A stretch of 64,000 bases of DNA from the NCBI GenBank assembly GCA_014379585.1, contig JACMLN010000105.1, positions 17,808 through 81,807 on the forward strand, given 5' to 3'. A program made the translations under genes and the position numbers. Below, in pieces: positions 36,518 through 45,253 of this stretch. Source of the stretch: Gloeobacterales cyanobacterium ES-bin-313. Lineage in GTDB: Bacteria > Cyanobacteriota > Cyanobacteriia > Gloeobacterales > Gloeobacteraceae. Below the pieces are notes generated by a model. That model saw only the letters and a list, made by a program, of their open reading frames with translations, had not been told where the DNA came from and made no database searches. Each line of letters opens with the position of its first letter. Position 1 is the stretch's first letter.

Positions 36518-37882
36518 CTATTTCTGTCCTGCAATGTTCTCTACGATAGAAGAAAGTTCCCGTTCAAAGCTCAATTGGGCGCGATTTGTTCGGCCTGCAA
36601 GGTGCAGTTGACCATCTAGACAGATCGCCCAAACTTGAGCGTGACTCAAGTAACCCATGGCAAGGCCAATCATCAGCAGAGCAAACCCAGCATAGACAAA
36701 AGGAATGCCAGGATCTGCTTTCACCTGAATCCCTGTCTCCCCGACAAGTTCTCGAATCAGGATTTCTTGGCCAAGTACTTTCACAGGATGACCAACTCTG
36801 GCTGGGGTGATGGCATTGCGCAACGGTTCGCCAGTGCGTGTATTAAAGGGCAACAACATCAAGCTTCCCTGAAGACCACGAGTAACTACCTGAACAGCAA
36901 TCTCCCCACGCTTGTCGAAGGGCAATGCCTGTCCCCAAGCTTCTTGGCCGCCGGGGCCACCTTTCATCGCTTGCATGGGGATTGTCAGCCAAGGACTTTG
37001 GTTAATGCGCATGACAAAGCTATTCACGCCCCAACTCGCCTGGTACATTGTCACGCCTTCGAAGACCAAAGGCTCGTTCACCGCAATCACTTGCCGCTTC
37101 AACTCTTTGCCCTCAGAGCTGATCACCGAGAGGTCGGAGTGAAACTGATCAATCGAACCATCAGGTCGATAGTCGATCCAAAACTTGTTGACATGGACAT
37201 GCCAAGTGGGCAGGTGGGCAAGACTCAACCGAGGCAGTTCGACTTTTTGGAGGTCAAAGTTTTGACCCTGAGCAGTCATGCGCTGGGTCTTGAAGCCCCC
37301 AAAAGCACCGATCACAGCACCTCCCAAAATCAGCAGCAGGCTGATATGGATAATAATCGGCCCGACGCGTCCCAAAAGACCTCGGCTGGCATAAACCAGA
37401 CCCTCTTTTTGATGGACTTCAAAGCGGCGACTTCGCAACTGAGCGATTAAAGCGTCAGGGGTATCGAGTGCCAGGGTTGTATTGAGAGCAAATTTGGAAA
37501 GCTTTCGGGGTTCTGCATAAAATTTCCAGGTTTTTGCTGCTTTGAGCATCGGGATCTGTCGCCGAAAGGTGCAAACCATCAAGTTGGCGGCTAAAAGCAT
37601 CAGGAGAGCCAAAAACCACCAAGTTCGGTAGACATTGTCGATGCCAAGATTCGCCAAAAAGCGCCAAGTGACAAATCCCCAGACAACTTTGCCAGATTCG
37701 GGGTAGTTCTGTTGGTAGTATTCGAGGGATTCTTCTTGGGGAATCACAGTGCCAAGAATACTTGCGACTGCGATCACCAAAAATAAACCGATAGCGAGGC
37801 TTAAAGAACCGAGACCTGTATTCAGCTCCCGTTTCAATTCTTCCCAAAGGAAATGCCCAGGTTTTGCCGCTTGTTTGGCCAC
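36518..37882 (-). CDS. ccs1: Cytochrome c biogenesis protein Ccs1/ResB
   Basis: A 454-residue ResB-family partner of CcsA in system II cytochrome c maturation. Three N-terminal transmembrane regions (LSLAIGLFLVIAVASILGTV, WWFLALLMLLAANLMVC, GPIIIHISLLLILGGAVIGA), a large lumenal/periplasmic domain and a final helix (FVYAGFALLMIGLAMGYL). The His in IIHIS is of the type involved in heme ligation. The start is GTG with AGGA seven bases ahead. First gene of the ccs1-ccsA(-lepB) group; thiO ends 21 bases upstream. Confidence 0.93.
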   Translation of the reverse strand: MAKQAAKPGHFLWEELKRELNTGLGSLSLAIGLFLVIAVASILGTVIPQEESLEYYQQNYPESGKVVWGFVTWRFLANLGIDNVYRTWWFLALLMLLAANLMVCTFRRQIPMLKAAKTWKFYAEPRKLSKFALNTTLALDTPDALIAQLRSRRFEVHQKEGLVYASRGLLGRVGPIIIHISLLLILGGAVIGAFGGFKTQRMTAQGQNFDLQKVELPRLSLAHLPTWHVHVNKFWIDYRPDGSIDQFHSDLSVISSEGKELKRQVIAVNEPLVFEGVTMYQASWGVNSFVMRINQSPWLTIPMQAMKGGPGGQEAWGQALPFDKRGEIAVQVVTRGLQGSLMLLPFNTRTGEPLRNAITPARVGHPVKVLGQEILIRELVGETGIQVKADPGIPFVYAGFALLMIGLAMGYLSHAQVWAICLDGQLHLAGRTNRAQLSFERELSSIVENIAGQK

Positions 37883-37903
37883 GAATTTGTCCTACTGCGC
37901 AAC

Positions 37904-38968
37904 TTATTGTAATCCTTTCGCGCCCTCGCCCTGGCACAAGCCGTCTTTCACAAAGCGTTTCCAACTAAAAGGCGCAAGTAAGGCTTCTGGCTTTCCCGTC
38001 AAGATCTGCTGACTGAGCAAGTATGCCGTGGCTGGAGCGAGCAAAATGCCATTGCGGTGGTGTCCGGTGGCCAGACAGAGGTGCGGCCAGGGCCCCTCAC
38101 CGATCATGGGGGATTGATCTGGAGTAGTAGGACGAAAACCCCACCAAGTCTCGATGACAGGATACCCAGCCAACCAAGGAAGCAAGTCGATCGCGGATCG
38201 GTGCAGAGTTGAAATTTCAGGCTCACTATTGCCCGGTGCAAATCCAGCCCATTCCTGGGTCGCACCAACAACGATCCGCCCATCAAGACGAGGAACAATA
38301 TAGGTACTTTCAGAAAAAATGACCGTTTTGAGTTGACCGATTTCAGCCTGAATCGCGAGCATCTGGCCTTTGAGGGGATATACAGGAATGTCGAGCCATT
38401 CTCCAGACCAACTGCCCTGGGCTAAAACAAACAGATCGGCAGCGATCACTCCTGAACTGGTGTTGACAGTCTGCAATTGGGGATCCCCTGGGCCGAAGAT
38501 TGTCACGCCTCGGTGGACAGGGATACCTAAATGTTCGCAAGCTCGCTTGAGTGCCTGGAAAACCAAGCGATTATCGACGCAGCCTTCTTGGGGGAACCAA
38601 ACACCTGCTTGGACGTTGATGCCTGGAATCTGGCTTTGCAGCACTTGTGCATTCCACCACTGGCCTTCGGCGCTTCGCCCCTGATTTCCAGGCAAAAAGA
38701 TCCCACAGGCTTGATAGTCAATATTCAGGCCACTCAATTTTTCTAGTTTTTTTGCCCAATCTGGCCAAAGATCTCGGCTGTAAAATCCAAGCTGACCGAG
38801 GGGGCTATCCCCTAAATTTTCAGCTTGCGGAGCAAGCATCCCGGCTGCTGCCCAAGTGGCTGGAGAATCGCCGCGATCCAGCACAAAAACTTCTGCACCA
38901 CCTTGGTGGAGTTCGATGGCAATGGAAAGGCCAATCATTCCTCCCCCTAAAATACAGACTTTCGGCAT
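37904..38968 (-). CDS. thiO: Glycine oxidase ThiO (FAD-dependent)
   Basis: Oxidises glycine to iminoglycine, the precursor for the thiazole of thiamine in aerobes. The FAD-binding GGGMIGLSIAIEL is at residues 8-20, AAAGMLAPQAENL follows, and the DAO-type C-terminal region has VVGATQEWAGF and CLATGHHRNGILLAP. At 354 residues it is a single-function protein, unlike cyanobacterial ThiO-ThiG fusions. No thiamine riboswitch is seen upstream. It diverges from the cupin gene. Confidence 0.9.
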   Translation of the reverse strand: MPKVCILGGGMIGLSIAIELHQGGAEVFVLDRGDSPATWAAAGMLAPQAENLGDSPLGQLGFYSRDLWPDWAKKLEKLSGLNIDYQACGIFLPGNQGRSAEGQWWNAQVLQSQIPGINVQAGVWFPQEGCVDNRLVFQALKRACEHLGIPVHRGVTIFGPGDPQLQTVNTSSGVIAADLFVLAQGSWSGEWLDIPVYPLKGQMLAIQAEIGQLKTVIFSESTYIVPRLDGRIVVGATQEWAGFAPGNSEPEISTLHRSAIDLLPWLAGYPVIETWWGFRPTTPDQSPMIGEGPWPHLCLATGHHRNGILLAPATAYLLSQQILTGKPEALLAPFSWKRFVKDGLCQGEGAKGLQ

Positions 38969-39028
38969 ATTTTCTTAAAGAATACAGAGAAACAGGGGGC
39001 ATCCTGGTATCGTTGACCAGGAAATCAT

Positions 39029-39436
39029 ATGACCAATGTAGTACCGCATTCAGCTTTGGAGGCTAGAGCACTCGTGGAAGCACACAACGTTGCATCGACA
39101 GAAATTCGTCCTTGGGGATCTTTTACGATTCTTGATCAAGGAGATGGCTACAAAATCAAACGGATCGAGGTCAAACCAGGACATCGCCTGAGCTTGCAAA
39201 TGCATCATCACCGCAGTGAACACTGGATCGTCGTCGCCGGTACAGCCAAAGTGACCTGCAACGATCATATTGAAATGGTCTCCCATAACCAATCTACCTA
39301 CGTTCCTCCCTGCGCATCCCACCGCCTCGAAAATCCTGGGGTTATTCCGCTGGTGATTATCGAGGTGCAAAATGGACAATATCTCGGTGAAGATGACATT
39401 GTGCGCTTTGAAGATGACTACGCTCGCGCCAAATAA
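39029..39436 (+). CDS. Cupin-type mannose-6-phosphate isomerase-like protein
   Basis: A 135-residue single-domain cupin like the C-terminal half of bifunctional ManC/AlgA enzymes. RPWGSFTILDQGDGYKIKRIEVKPG leads into the metal-binding LSLQMHHHRSEHWIVVAGTAKV; VPPCASHRLENPG supplies the second cupin motif. Likely isomerises fructose-6-phosphate and mannose-6-phosphate, feeding GDP-mannose and polysaccharides. AGGAAATC precedes the ATG. A strong terminator follows. Confidence 0.88.
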   Translation: MTNVVPHSALEARALVEAHNVASTEIRPWGSFTILDQGDGYKIKRIEVKPGHRLSLQMHHHRSEHWIVVAGTAKVTCNDHIEMVSHNQSTYVPPCASHRLENPGVIPLVIIEVQNGQYLGEDDIVRFEDDYARAK

Positions 39437-39531
39437 AATCACTGATCCCGAAAATCTTGTTAAAAAACCAGAGTTGCTCCACTTTCTGAAACTAGAGTGA
39501 GGGTCAAGATACCTCCTAACTGCGTCCTCAT

Positions 39532-39570
39532 GCCCCTGCTACTCTACTAAGAGCAGCAGGGGCTATTTAT
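39532..39570 (+). terminator. Terminator-like hairpin between the cupin gene and serA
   Basis: GCCCCTGCT (39532-39540) pairs with AGCAGGGGC (39555-39563), with further pairing of CTCT and AGAG inside, followed by TATTTATT. Probably ends the cupin transcript upstream of the serA promoter. Confidence 0.75.
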
Positions 39571-39635
39571 TAGAAGCTAAGGTTTGGGGTGTAAAATCAA
39601 AACGCTTCACAGCGTGACGTGTTTAGAGGGAATCC

Positions 39636-41216
39636 ATGCCGAAGGTGCTTGTCAGCGATCCAATCGATCAGGCTGGTATTGAAATTCTGTCCCAGGTGGC
39701 CCAAGTAGACTACGAGCCGGAGCTTTCTCCGGGGGCACTTGTGGAGCGCATCGGCCAATACGATGCCCTGATGATCCGTTCTGGAACCCGTGTGACCGCC
39801 GAGGTCATCGAGGCAGCGCAACGCCTCAAAATTATTGGTCGAGCAGGTGTCGGTGTCGATAATGTCGATATCCAAGCTGCTACCCGCAAAGGAATCATGG
39901 TCGTGAACTCGCCAGAGGGCAACACTGTCGCTGCTGCTGAGCATGCTATCGCCTTGATGATGAGTCTGTCTCGGTACATTCCCCAAGCCAACGCCAGCCT
40001 CAAGGCAGGGCAGTGGAAGCGTTCCCAATTTACCGGGGTCGAAGTCTACAAAAAAAATCTTGGGATCGTCGGCCTAGGCCGCATCGGTCTGCACTTGGCA
40101 CGGGTTGCCCGTGCCCTTGGCATGCAGATCCTCGTCTATGACCCGTTTATTTCATCAGAACGAGCACTCCAGGCGGGGGCAAGGCTCGTGGATCTCGAAC
40201 AGCTGTTTCGAGAAGCTGATTACATCACGCTCCACATTCCTCGCACCCCAGAGACGACCCATCTCGTCAATGCCAAAACCCTCGCCCTGATGAAGCCAAC
40301 CGCACGGATCATCAACTGCGCGCGGGGCGGGATCATCGACGAGCAAGCCCTCTACACCGCCCTCAAAGACGGTCAAATCGCTGGCGCCGCCCTCGATGTC
40401 TTCGAGGAAGAACCCCTCGGTGATTCACCCCTGCGCAGCTTAGATCGCGAGATCGTGCTCACGCCTCACCTTGGTGCCTCTACCGAAGAAGCGCAGTCGA
40501 ATGTGGCCATCGACGTTGCCGAGCAGATCCGCGATGTATTGCTGGGATTACCCGCTCGTTCAGCGGTGAATATTCCTGGCCTCAGACCCGAAGTTTTGCA
40601 GGAGCTAAAAGCCTATCTGGAATTGGCCGAAACCCTGGGCAACCTGGTTGGCCAACTGGCAGAAGGTCGCATCGATGCCCTCGATATTCGTCTTCAAGGT
40701 ACTTTGGCCGAAAAAGATGCGCAACCGATCGTCGTTGCCGCTCTCAAAGGTCTGCTCACTCCAGCGCTTCGAGAACGCGTCAATTATGTGAATGCCTCTT
40801 TAGAAGCGAAGGAGCGGGGAATTCGGGTCACAGAAACCCGCGACCGTTCGGTCACTGACTATGCCGGCTCGATTCTTCTCACTGCCCATGGCCCCAACGG
40901 ACCACGCACCGTCACAGGCGCTTTGCTCGGACAAGAGGAAGTGCGGATTACCAACATCGACGAGTTCCCCATCAGTGTTGCGCCTAGCCGCCATATGCTG
41001 ATCACGCTTCACCGCGACATGCCGGGGATCATCGGCAAAGTCGGCTCCTTCCTGGCACTCTACAATGTCAACATTGCTGGAATGCAAGTCGGTCGCAAAC
41101 TAATTCGTGGGGAAGCAGTCATGATGGTCTCCCTCGACGATCCCTTGCCCGAGGGGTTAATTGGCGAGATCGAATCAGTCTCCGGGATCCGCAAAGCCTA
41201 CACGGTGAACCTCTAA
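39636..41216 (+). CDS. serA: D-3-phosphoglycerate dehydrogenase
   Basis: Oxidises 3-phosphoglycerate to phosphohydroxypyruvate, the first step of serine synthesis. Rossmann motif GLGRIGLHLARVA, active-site CARGGIIDEQAL and LTPHLGASTEEAQ are clear. After the catalytic domain come an allosteric substrate-binding region (about 320-450) and a C-terminal ACT domain (LITLHRDMPGIIGKVGSFLA) that in relatives binds serine for feedback control. The 526 residues match the long form. GAGGGAATCC precedes the ATG. Confidence 0.96.
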   Translation: MPKVLVSDPIDQAGIEILSQVAQVDYEPELSPGALVERIGQYDALMIRSGTRVTAEVIEAAQRLKIIGRAGVGVDNVDIQAATRKGIMVVNSPEGNTVAAAEHAIALMMSLSRYIPQANASLKAGQWKRSQFTGVEVYKKNLGIVGLGRIGLHLARVARALGMQILVYDPFISSERALQAGARLVDLEQLFREADYITLHIPRTPETTHLVNAKTLALMKPTARIINCARGGIIDEQALYTALKDGQIAGAALDVFEEEPLGDSPLRSLDREIVLTPHLGASTEEAQSNVAIDVAEQIRDVLLGLPARSAVNIPGLRPEVLQELKAYLELAETLGNLVGQLAEGRIDALDIRLQGTLAEKDAQPIVVAALKGLLTPALRERVNYVNASLEAKERGIRVTETRDRSVTDYAGSILLTAHGPNGPRTVTGALLGQEEVRITNIDEFPISVAPSRHMLITLHRDMPGIIGKVGSFLALYNVNIAGMQVGRKLIRGEAVMMVSLDDPLPEGLIGEIESVSGIRKAYTVNL

Positions 41217-41223
41217 ACTGAGC

Positions 41224-42087
41224 CTACTTTGGGGCGCTGGCTAACTGCACTTGAATATCCCGTTCGTGGATAATTTGCTTGCGGATGCCTTCGGGGAGTT
41301 GTTTGCCGATGTCCAGGGCTTTATTAAAAAACACCACCGACTGGGCTGCTTTGCCTTGAAGTCCTAAGATTTGGCCTTTGAGGTAGAACAGGTCTGGATT
41401 TCTCGGTGCTGTTGCTAGACCTTTCTCGGCCATAGACAGGGAATCGTCGTAGGCTTTTTTGTCTCGGTAGGCGAGTGCTTGGCCTCGGTAGGAGAGGTAA
41501 GGAGGTGCAGCCTTACGAAATTCGTCGATGGCTTGATCCTGTTTTCCTAACAAAACATCGATATAAGCAACGAAAAGATTGACCTCTGGGTCATCTGGGG
41601 AAACATCTCGCGCCCGGTTAATCTCGCTAAACATGCCCGGAACATAGGTCAGAACCTTCGGCAAGCCCAGTACCCCGTCTTTGAGGTAGAAGCTAGAGCC
41701 TTCTAATCCTTGGGAGAGTCCTACATAGAGGTGGGAACGACAAGGATCTTTTGGCTCGAGGGCTTGGGCAATTTGGCGCGTCTTTTTGGCGAGGGCAACC
41801 ATTTGTTCGACTTGACCATTTTGGTAGGCAAGCACCGCTTGAAGCGTGTAGACCAAAGGCTCATCGGGGTTTTGAATTTGGGCTTTGGTCAACTTCTGGG
41901 CGGCATTTTGGTAATCGCCGGTACGAAAAAAATCTTCGAAAGCACCCTGAATATACGATCCCAAAGGACGAGCCACCGATCCCGTCCGAAATGGATCGAG
42001 GGCGTAGGCAGGCTGTGTAGAAAACATCAGGGCAATAAGCAGTCCACTAGCTGCAGAGTGTCTCATTTTTTGCCAAGTGAAAGTCAT
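41224..42087 (-). CDS. Secreted TPR protein
   Basis: A 287-residue protein with an N-terminal signal peptide (LLIALMFSTQPAYALD). Repeats of the tetratricopeptide type cover the rest: EDFFRTGDYQNAAQKLTKA, EVNLFVAYIDVLLGKQDQAID, and PDLFYLKGQILGLQGKAAQS are seen. Similar TPR proteins of about 300 residues are found in cyanobacteria, to my recollection, without known function; probably a periplasmic scaffold. The ATG at 42087 is preferred to an in-frame GTG at 42108. It converges on serA and diverges from cysH. Confidence 0.8.
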   Translation of the reverse strand: MTFTWQKMRHSAASGLLIALMFSTQPAYALDPFRTGSVARPLGSYIQGAFEDFFRTGDYQNAAQKLTKAQIQNPDEPLVYTLQAVLAYQNGQVEQMVALAKKTRQIAQALEPKDPCRSHLYVGLSQGLEGSSFYLKDGVLGLPKVLTYVPGMFSEINRARDVSPDDPEVNLFVAYIDVLLGKQDQAIDEFRKAAPPYLSYRGQALAYRDKKAYDDSLSMAEKGLATAPRNPDLFYLKGQILGLQGKAAQSVVFFNKALDIGKQLPEGIRKQIIHERDIQVQLASAPK

Positions 42088-42220
42088 AAAGAAGTCCAAA
42101 ACACCCACTTACCTGACCCAATCTACTCCTAAGCTGTTCCTGAATGTCAGTCTAAAGAAAACCCCTCCAATCCGCTGGAGTTACTGTATTATTAAGTATA
42201 AGGACTTAGGGTATCGATGA

Positions 42221-42931
42221 ATGGAAGCAGTGTTTGAACTTGATGCAGCGCGTAGCAGTTTAGAAGAGCTTGCCCGCCAATGGGAAGGGCAATCTGCCCA
42301 GGCAACGTTAAGCGAAGCGGTGCGGGCTTTCGGGGACAATTTAGTTCTTGCCTGTAGCTTTGGCCCCGAAGATATTGTTCTGATCGATTTACTCAGCCAA
42401 GTTGCTCCAAATGCCCAAGTCTTTTTTATTGACACAGGCTACCACTTCCCCGAAACCCTAGCTTTGAAAGAGCGTGTACTCGCACGCTATCCACAGTTAC
42501 GCCTCAAGACCGTGACTCCTCTTTCAACTGTGGAAGCCCAAGATACGGAGCATGGGGAACGTCTTTATGAGCGCAGTCCCGACAGTTGCTGCGCGATGCG
42601 CAAAGTGGAACCTTTGAACCGTGTCCTCAAAGGCTATAAAGCCTGGATTACGGGAATGCGCCGCGAACAGGCACCGACACGTTCCGACATTGGACTTGTT
42701 CAGTGGGATTCCCGTCGTGGCATGGTGAAGTTCAATCCTCTAGCCACGTGGACGAACGGCGAAGTATGGAAGTACGTCATCGATCATAAGCTTGAGTACA
42801 ACCCACTTCATGACCAGGGCTATCCCTCGATCGGCTGTGCGCCTTGTACTGTTGCCGTTGCTCCTGGACAAGATCCGCGCTCAGGTCGTTGGTCTGGTAA
42901 GGGCAAAATCGAGTGCGGTTTGCACACCTAA
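42221..42931 (+). CDS. cysH: Phosphoadenylyl/adenylyl-sulfate reductase
   Basis: Reduces activated sulfate (APS or PAPS) to sulfite with thioredoxin. ACSFGPEDIVLIDLL and FFIDTGYHFPETL lie in the nucleotide-binding part. SPDSCCAMRKVEPL, GCAPCT and the C-terminal KIECGLH carry the catalytic Cys and the CC...CxxC set that binds a 4Fe-4S cluster, which suggests APS-type chemistry. 236 residues, normal length. A palindromic repeat follows the stop. Confidence 0.94.
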   Translation: MEAVFELDAARSSLEELARQWEGQSAQATLSEAVRAFGDNLVLACSFGPEDIVLIDLLSQVAPNAQVFFIDTGYHFPETLALKERVLARYPQLRLKTVTPLSTVEAQDTEHGERLYERSPDSCCAMRKVEPLNRVLKGYKAWITGMRREQAPTRSDIGLVQWDSRRGMVKFNPLATWTNGEVWKYVIDHKLEYNPLHDQGYPSIGCAPCTVAVAPGQDPRSGRWSGKGKIECGLHT

Positions 42932-42951
42932 AATAGTTTCTCAATCATTCG

Positions 42952-42977
42952 TAGGGGTACAGCTTGCTGTGCCCCTA
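42952..42977. repeat. Palindromic intergenic repeat, copy 2
   Basis: TAGGGGTACAGC and GCTGTGCCCCTA pair over 12 positions (one G-T) around TT, followed by TTTTCG. It sits between the convergent cysH and glycosyltransferase genes and its right arm overlaps the glycosyltransferase stop region. It shares the form AGGGG..CAGC/GCTG..CCCCTA with the copy at 17551-17570, and may serve as a bidirectional terminator. Confidence 0.7.
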
Positions 42978-43898
42978 TTTTCGTGAACCATGAATCCGGC
43001 GAACATAATCGCTCCATCCTTGCCATACAGCGCGTCCGTAGGCTGAGAACTGCGCATCATGGCGCACATACAACAGCAACCAGGTTTTCAGTTGACTCAG
43101 CAAGTTCCAAGTACTTGCACTCAAGCGCTGCAAAATTGGAAGATGAAACTCATAAAAATAGAGACTATTGCGGGCAATATAGTAAACTACATCGGGCTTC
43201 ATCTTATTGCCAATGCTGCGCCCCAAAGATCCACCTTCTTGATGCCAAATCCGAGACTCAGGCACATAGAGACATTGAAAACCTGCCTGTTGAATGCGCA
43301 AATTCCAATCGAGATCTTCGTAGTACAAAAAAAAGCGTGGATCCAGCGTTTCGCACTGGCGGATGATTGACGTGCGAATCAGTAAACTGCAACCAGTCAC
43401 AAAATCTGTGGGTTCGCAGCGATCGTAGTGACCGCGATCTACTTCGCCACGTCCACGATGCAAAATTTTCCCGCGCCAAGGATCGATGGTTCCCCCTGCG
43501 TAAGCAAGGATTTCTGGTTCTTCAAGGGAATAGATTTTTGAACCGGCCAGACCGGCATCTGGGTTGCCCTCTAAGGCATCAACTAGGGCAGTAAGACTAT
43601 TGGGATCAACCCGCGTATCGTTGTTGAGGATCCAGACGTAATCGGCACCTTGGGCAAGAGAATAAGCTATTCCTCTGTTGTTACCATCGGCGTAGCCAAG
43701 GTTTTCCCCAGTCTGGATGAACATCAGATCAGAAAATGCTTTTCTCAGGATAATCTCTGAACCATCTGTAGAACCATTATCGATCACAATAATGCAGAAA
43801 TTGCCATAGCTGAGCTTCCGCAGTGACTCGATACAGTCTGCGGTAAAGCGATGGGAATTCCAATTAAGAACTAGAACGCTTACGAGGGGGCACACCAT
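42975..43898 (-). CDS. Family 2 glycosyltransferase (rhamnosyltransferase-like)
   Basis: A 307-residue GT2 enzyme that adds a sugar to a growing envelope polysaccharide in the cytoplasm. Motifs: VSVLVLNWN at the start, VIDNGSTDGSE, the DxD-type NNDTRVD, TGCSLLIR, and FFLYYEDLDWNLR with a probable catalytic acidic residue. The frame extends to 43931. The Met at 43898 is chosen because it aligns with the paralogue at 46600-47538, which shares long runs such as SLTALVDALE and LAGSKI. Opposite strand to that paralogue. Confidence 0.9.
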   Translation of the reverse strand: MVCPLVSVLVLNWNSHRFTADCIESLRKLSYGNFCIIVIDNGSTDGSEIILRKAFSDLMFIQTGENLGYADGNNRGIAYSLAQGADYVWILNNDTRVDPNSLTALVDALEGNPDAGLAGSKIYSLEEPEILAYAGGTIDPWRGKILHRGRGEVDRGHYDRCEPTDFVTGCSLLIRTSIIRQCETLDPRFFLYYEDLDWNLRIQQAGFQCLYVPESRIWHQEGGSLGRSIGNKMKPDVVYYIARNSLYFYEFHLPILQRLSASTWNLLSQLKTWLLLYVRHDAQFSAYGRAVWQGWSDYVRRIHGSRK

Positions 43899-44038
43899 AC
43901 AAAAAAATGAGACTGCTCGATTCTGCCACATACTCCCTTTCGTAGCTCATTTGGTTCGCACCCAAAGAGGCTAGACAAAACGGCAAGCCCCTGCAATGCT
44001 AAGGAGTGTATATTCGGTTGAGCATAAAGGTTTTAATA

Positions 44039-44692
44039 ATGGAAAAGGCAATTCAGGGATCCCAAGTTGAAGGGTACTACCAGAATCAACGTCCTGAGAT
44101 GCTTCCTTTTATTCCGGCTGGAGCAAAATGTGTTCTGGAAGTTGGTTGCGGGGAAGGAGGATTCAGTCAACTAGTTAAATCGCAGCTTTCTGCCGAAACC
44201 TGGGGAGTTGAAATTGATGAGCGTGCTGCTAAAGCTGCTTCCAAAAAACTTGATCGAGTTCTCTGTCAGTCATTCAACTCAGGTATTGAACTGCCTCACC
44301 ATTATTTTGATTGCATCATTTTTAATGATGTACTCGAACATCTTGTCGATCCATTCGCTGCTCTCGATTTCTCTCGCCAACTTCTAAATAGCAAAGGAGT
44401 GGTTGTTTGCTCAATCCCGAACATTCGCTACTTCCATATTCTGGTTGAACTGCTGTTTGAAGCTGAGTGGCGCTATCGTAATGATGGCATTCTAGACCGC
44501 ACGCACCTGCGCTTCTTCACCGAACGCAGTATCAAACGTACTTTTGACGAACTAGGCTACCACATCGAGCGTATAGAGGGTCTGCACCCAAGTCCGTCTT
44601 GGAAGTATCGTTTGGTCAACACCTTGCTCCTTGGCCGGATCGCAGATATGGGATATACCCAGTTCGCTGTTGTTGCTCGTCCTCGCAACTAG
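44039..44692 (+). CDS. SAM-dependent methyltransferase (class I)
   Basis: A 217-residue protein with the SAM-binding motif VLEVGCGEGGFSQL, acidic VEIDERAA, and FDCIIFNDVLEHLVDPF. This is the Methyltransf_11/23 pattern common in polysaccharide loci, where it may methylate a sugar. The start is placed at the ATG 44039 with AAGG upstream; an open frame reaches a GTG at 44006. Lies within the glycosyltransferase island. Codon use is somewhat AT-richer than in the housekeeping genes. Confidence 0.87.
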   Translation: MEKAIQGSQVEGYYQNQRPEMLPFIPAGAKCVLEVGCGEGGFSQLVKSQLSAETWGVEIDERAAKAASKKLDRVLCQSFNSGIELPHHYFDCIIFNDVLEHLVDPFAALDFSRQLLNSKGVVVCSIPNIRYFHILVELLFEAEWRYRNDGILDRTHLRFFTERSIKRTFDELGYHIERIEGLHPSPSWKYRLVNTLLLGRIADMGYTQFAVVARPRN

Positions 44693-44763
44693 ATTTTTTT
44701 CGCAGACATAACCCTTTGGATCTTACTTGGACTTCCAATCAGACAGTCTCTTGCCATATCGAA

Positions 44764-44973
44764 TCAAGGCAAGATCTTCTGGTTAAACGCAACCACGGGA
44801 AGCAAAGTAAATATAAGTACTAGTAGCTCATCCAAAAGACCAATCCATAATGGCAAAGGGGCGTATAGCCACAGAAGTACATTCATGGCTACAAAAGCTG
44901 CGGTTGTAGGCAGGAGCAATGGTTCGATCAGCCTAATTTGGAAGGCTCTCCTGAGATTAGAGTGGCTCCTCAT
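44764..44973 (-). CDS. Small hydrophobic ORF, possibly the end of a decayed membrane protein
   Basis: 69 residues with one or two membrane segments (TTAAFVAMNVLLWLYAPLPLW, LLVLIFTLLPVVAF). No family recognised. It lies downstream, on the same strand, of another hydrophobic reading frame at 45065-45212, the two being separated by stops. Together they could be leftovers of one multi-spanning protein of the surrounding polysaccharide island, such as a flippase. It could equally be a real small membrane protein or chance. Confidence 0.3.
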   Translation of the reverse strand: MRSHSNLRRAFQIRLIEPLLLPTTAAFVAMNVLLWLYAPLPLWIGLLDELLVLIFTLLPVVAFNQKILP

Positions 44974-45253
44974 TGATCAAAAAGCTGTGATCCCTGTTGC
45001 ACAGGGTTTTCAGGCGAGAGAGCAAGTCCAGAGTGTATCTTGATGAACTTTCTCCACCGTCAACTCAGGAGAATCGATGTAATAAGTTGTATAGCAGCAG
45101 TGATACAAGAACGATTCAGGCCATTAATCGCGCACTGAAAAAATCCAGCCGTTGTCGAAGCAGCCATACCCAAAGCACTGAGAAGCAAAAGCAAGAAACT
45201 GTAGGTGTCTGGCTAAAACGACCGACAACCACGATTGTCCCAATTGTTCGTGA
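44974..45253 (-). pseudogene. Possible decayed membrane-protein gene segment
   Basis: The minus-strand frame 45065-45212 reads SFLLLLLSALGMAAS followed by GFFQCAINGLNRSC and AIQLITSILLS, which resembles a helix-loop-helix of a polysaccharide flippase, then stops. The remaining frames in this interval are broken and no intact gene covers it. Identification is by eye and weak. Confidence 0.25.

Noticed and set aside
38969..39028. Possible thiamine riboswitch ahead of thiO
   Set aside because: The divergent spacer is only 60 bases and shows none of the TPP riboswitch core sequence.
44900..44940. GGTTCGATC, resembling a tRNA T-loop
   Set aside because: No acceptor stem, anticodon arm or other cloverleaf element can be built around it.
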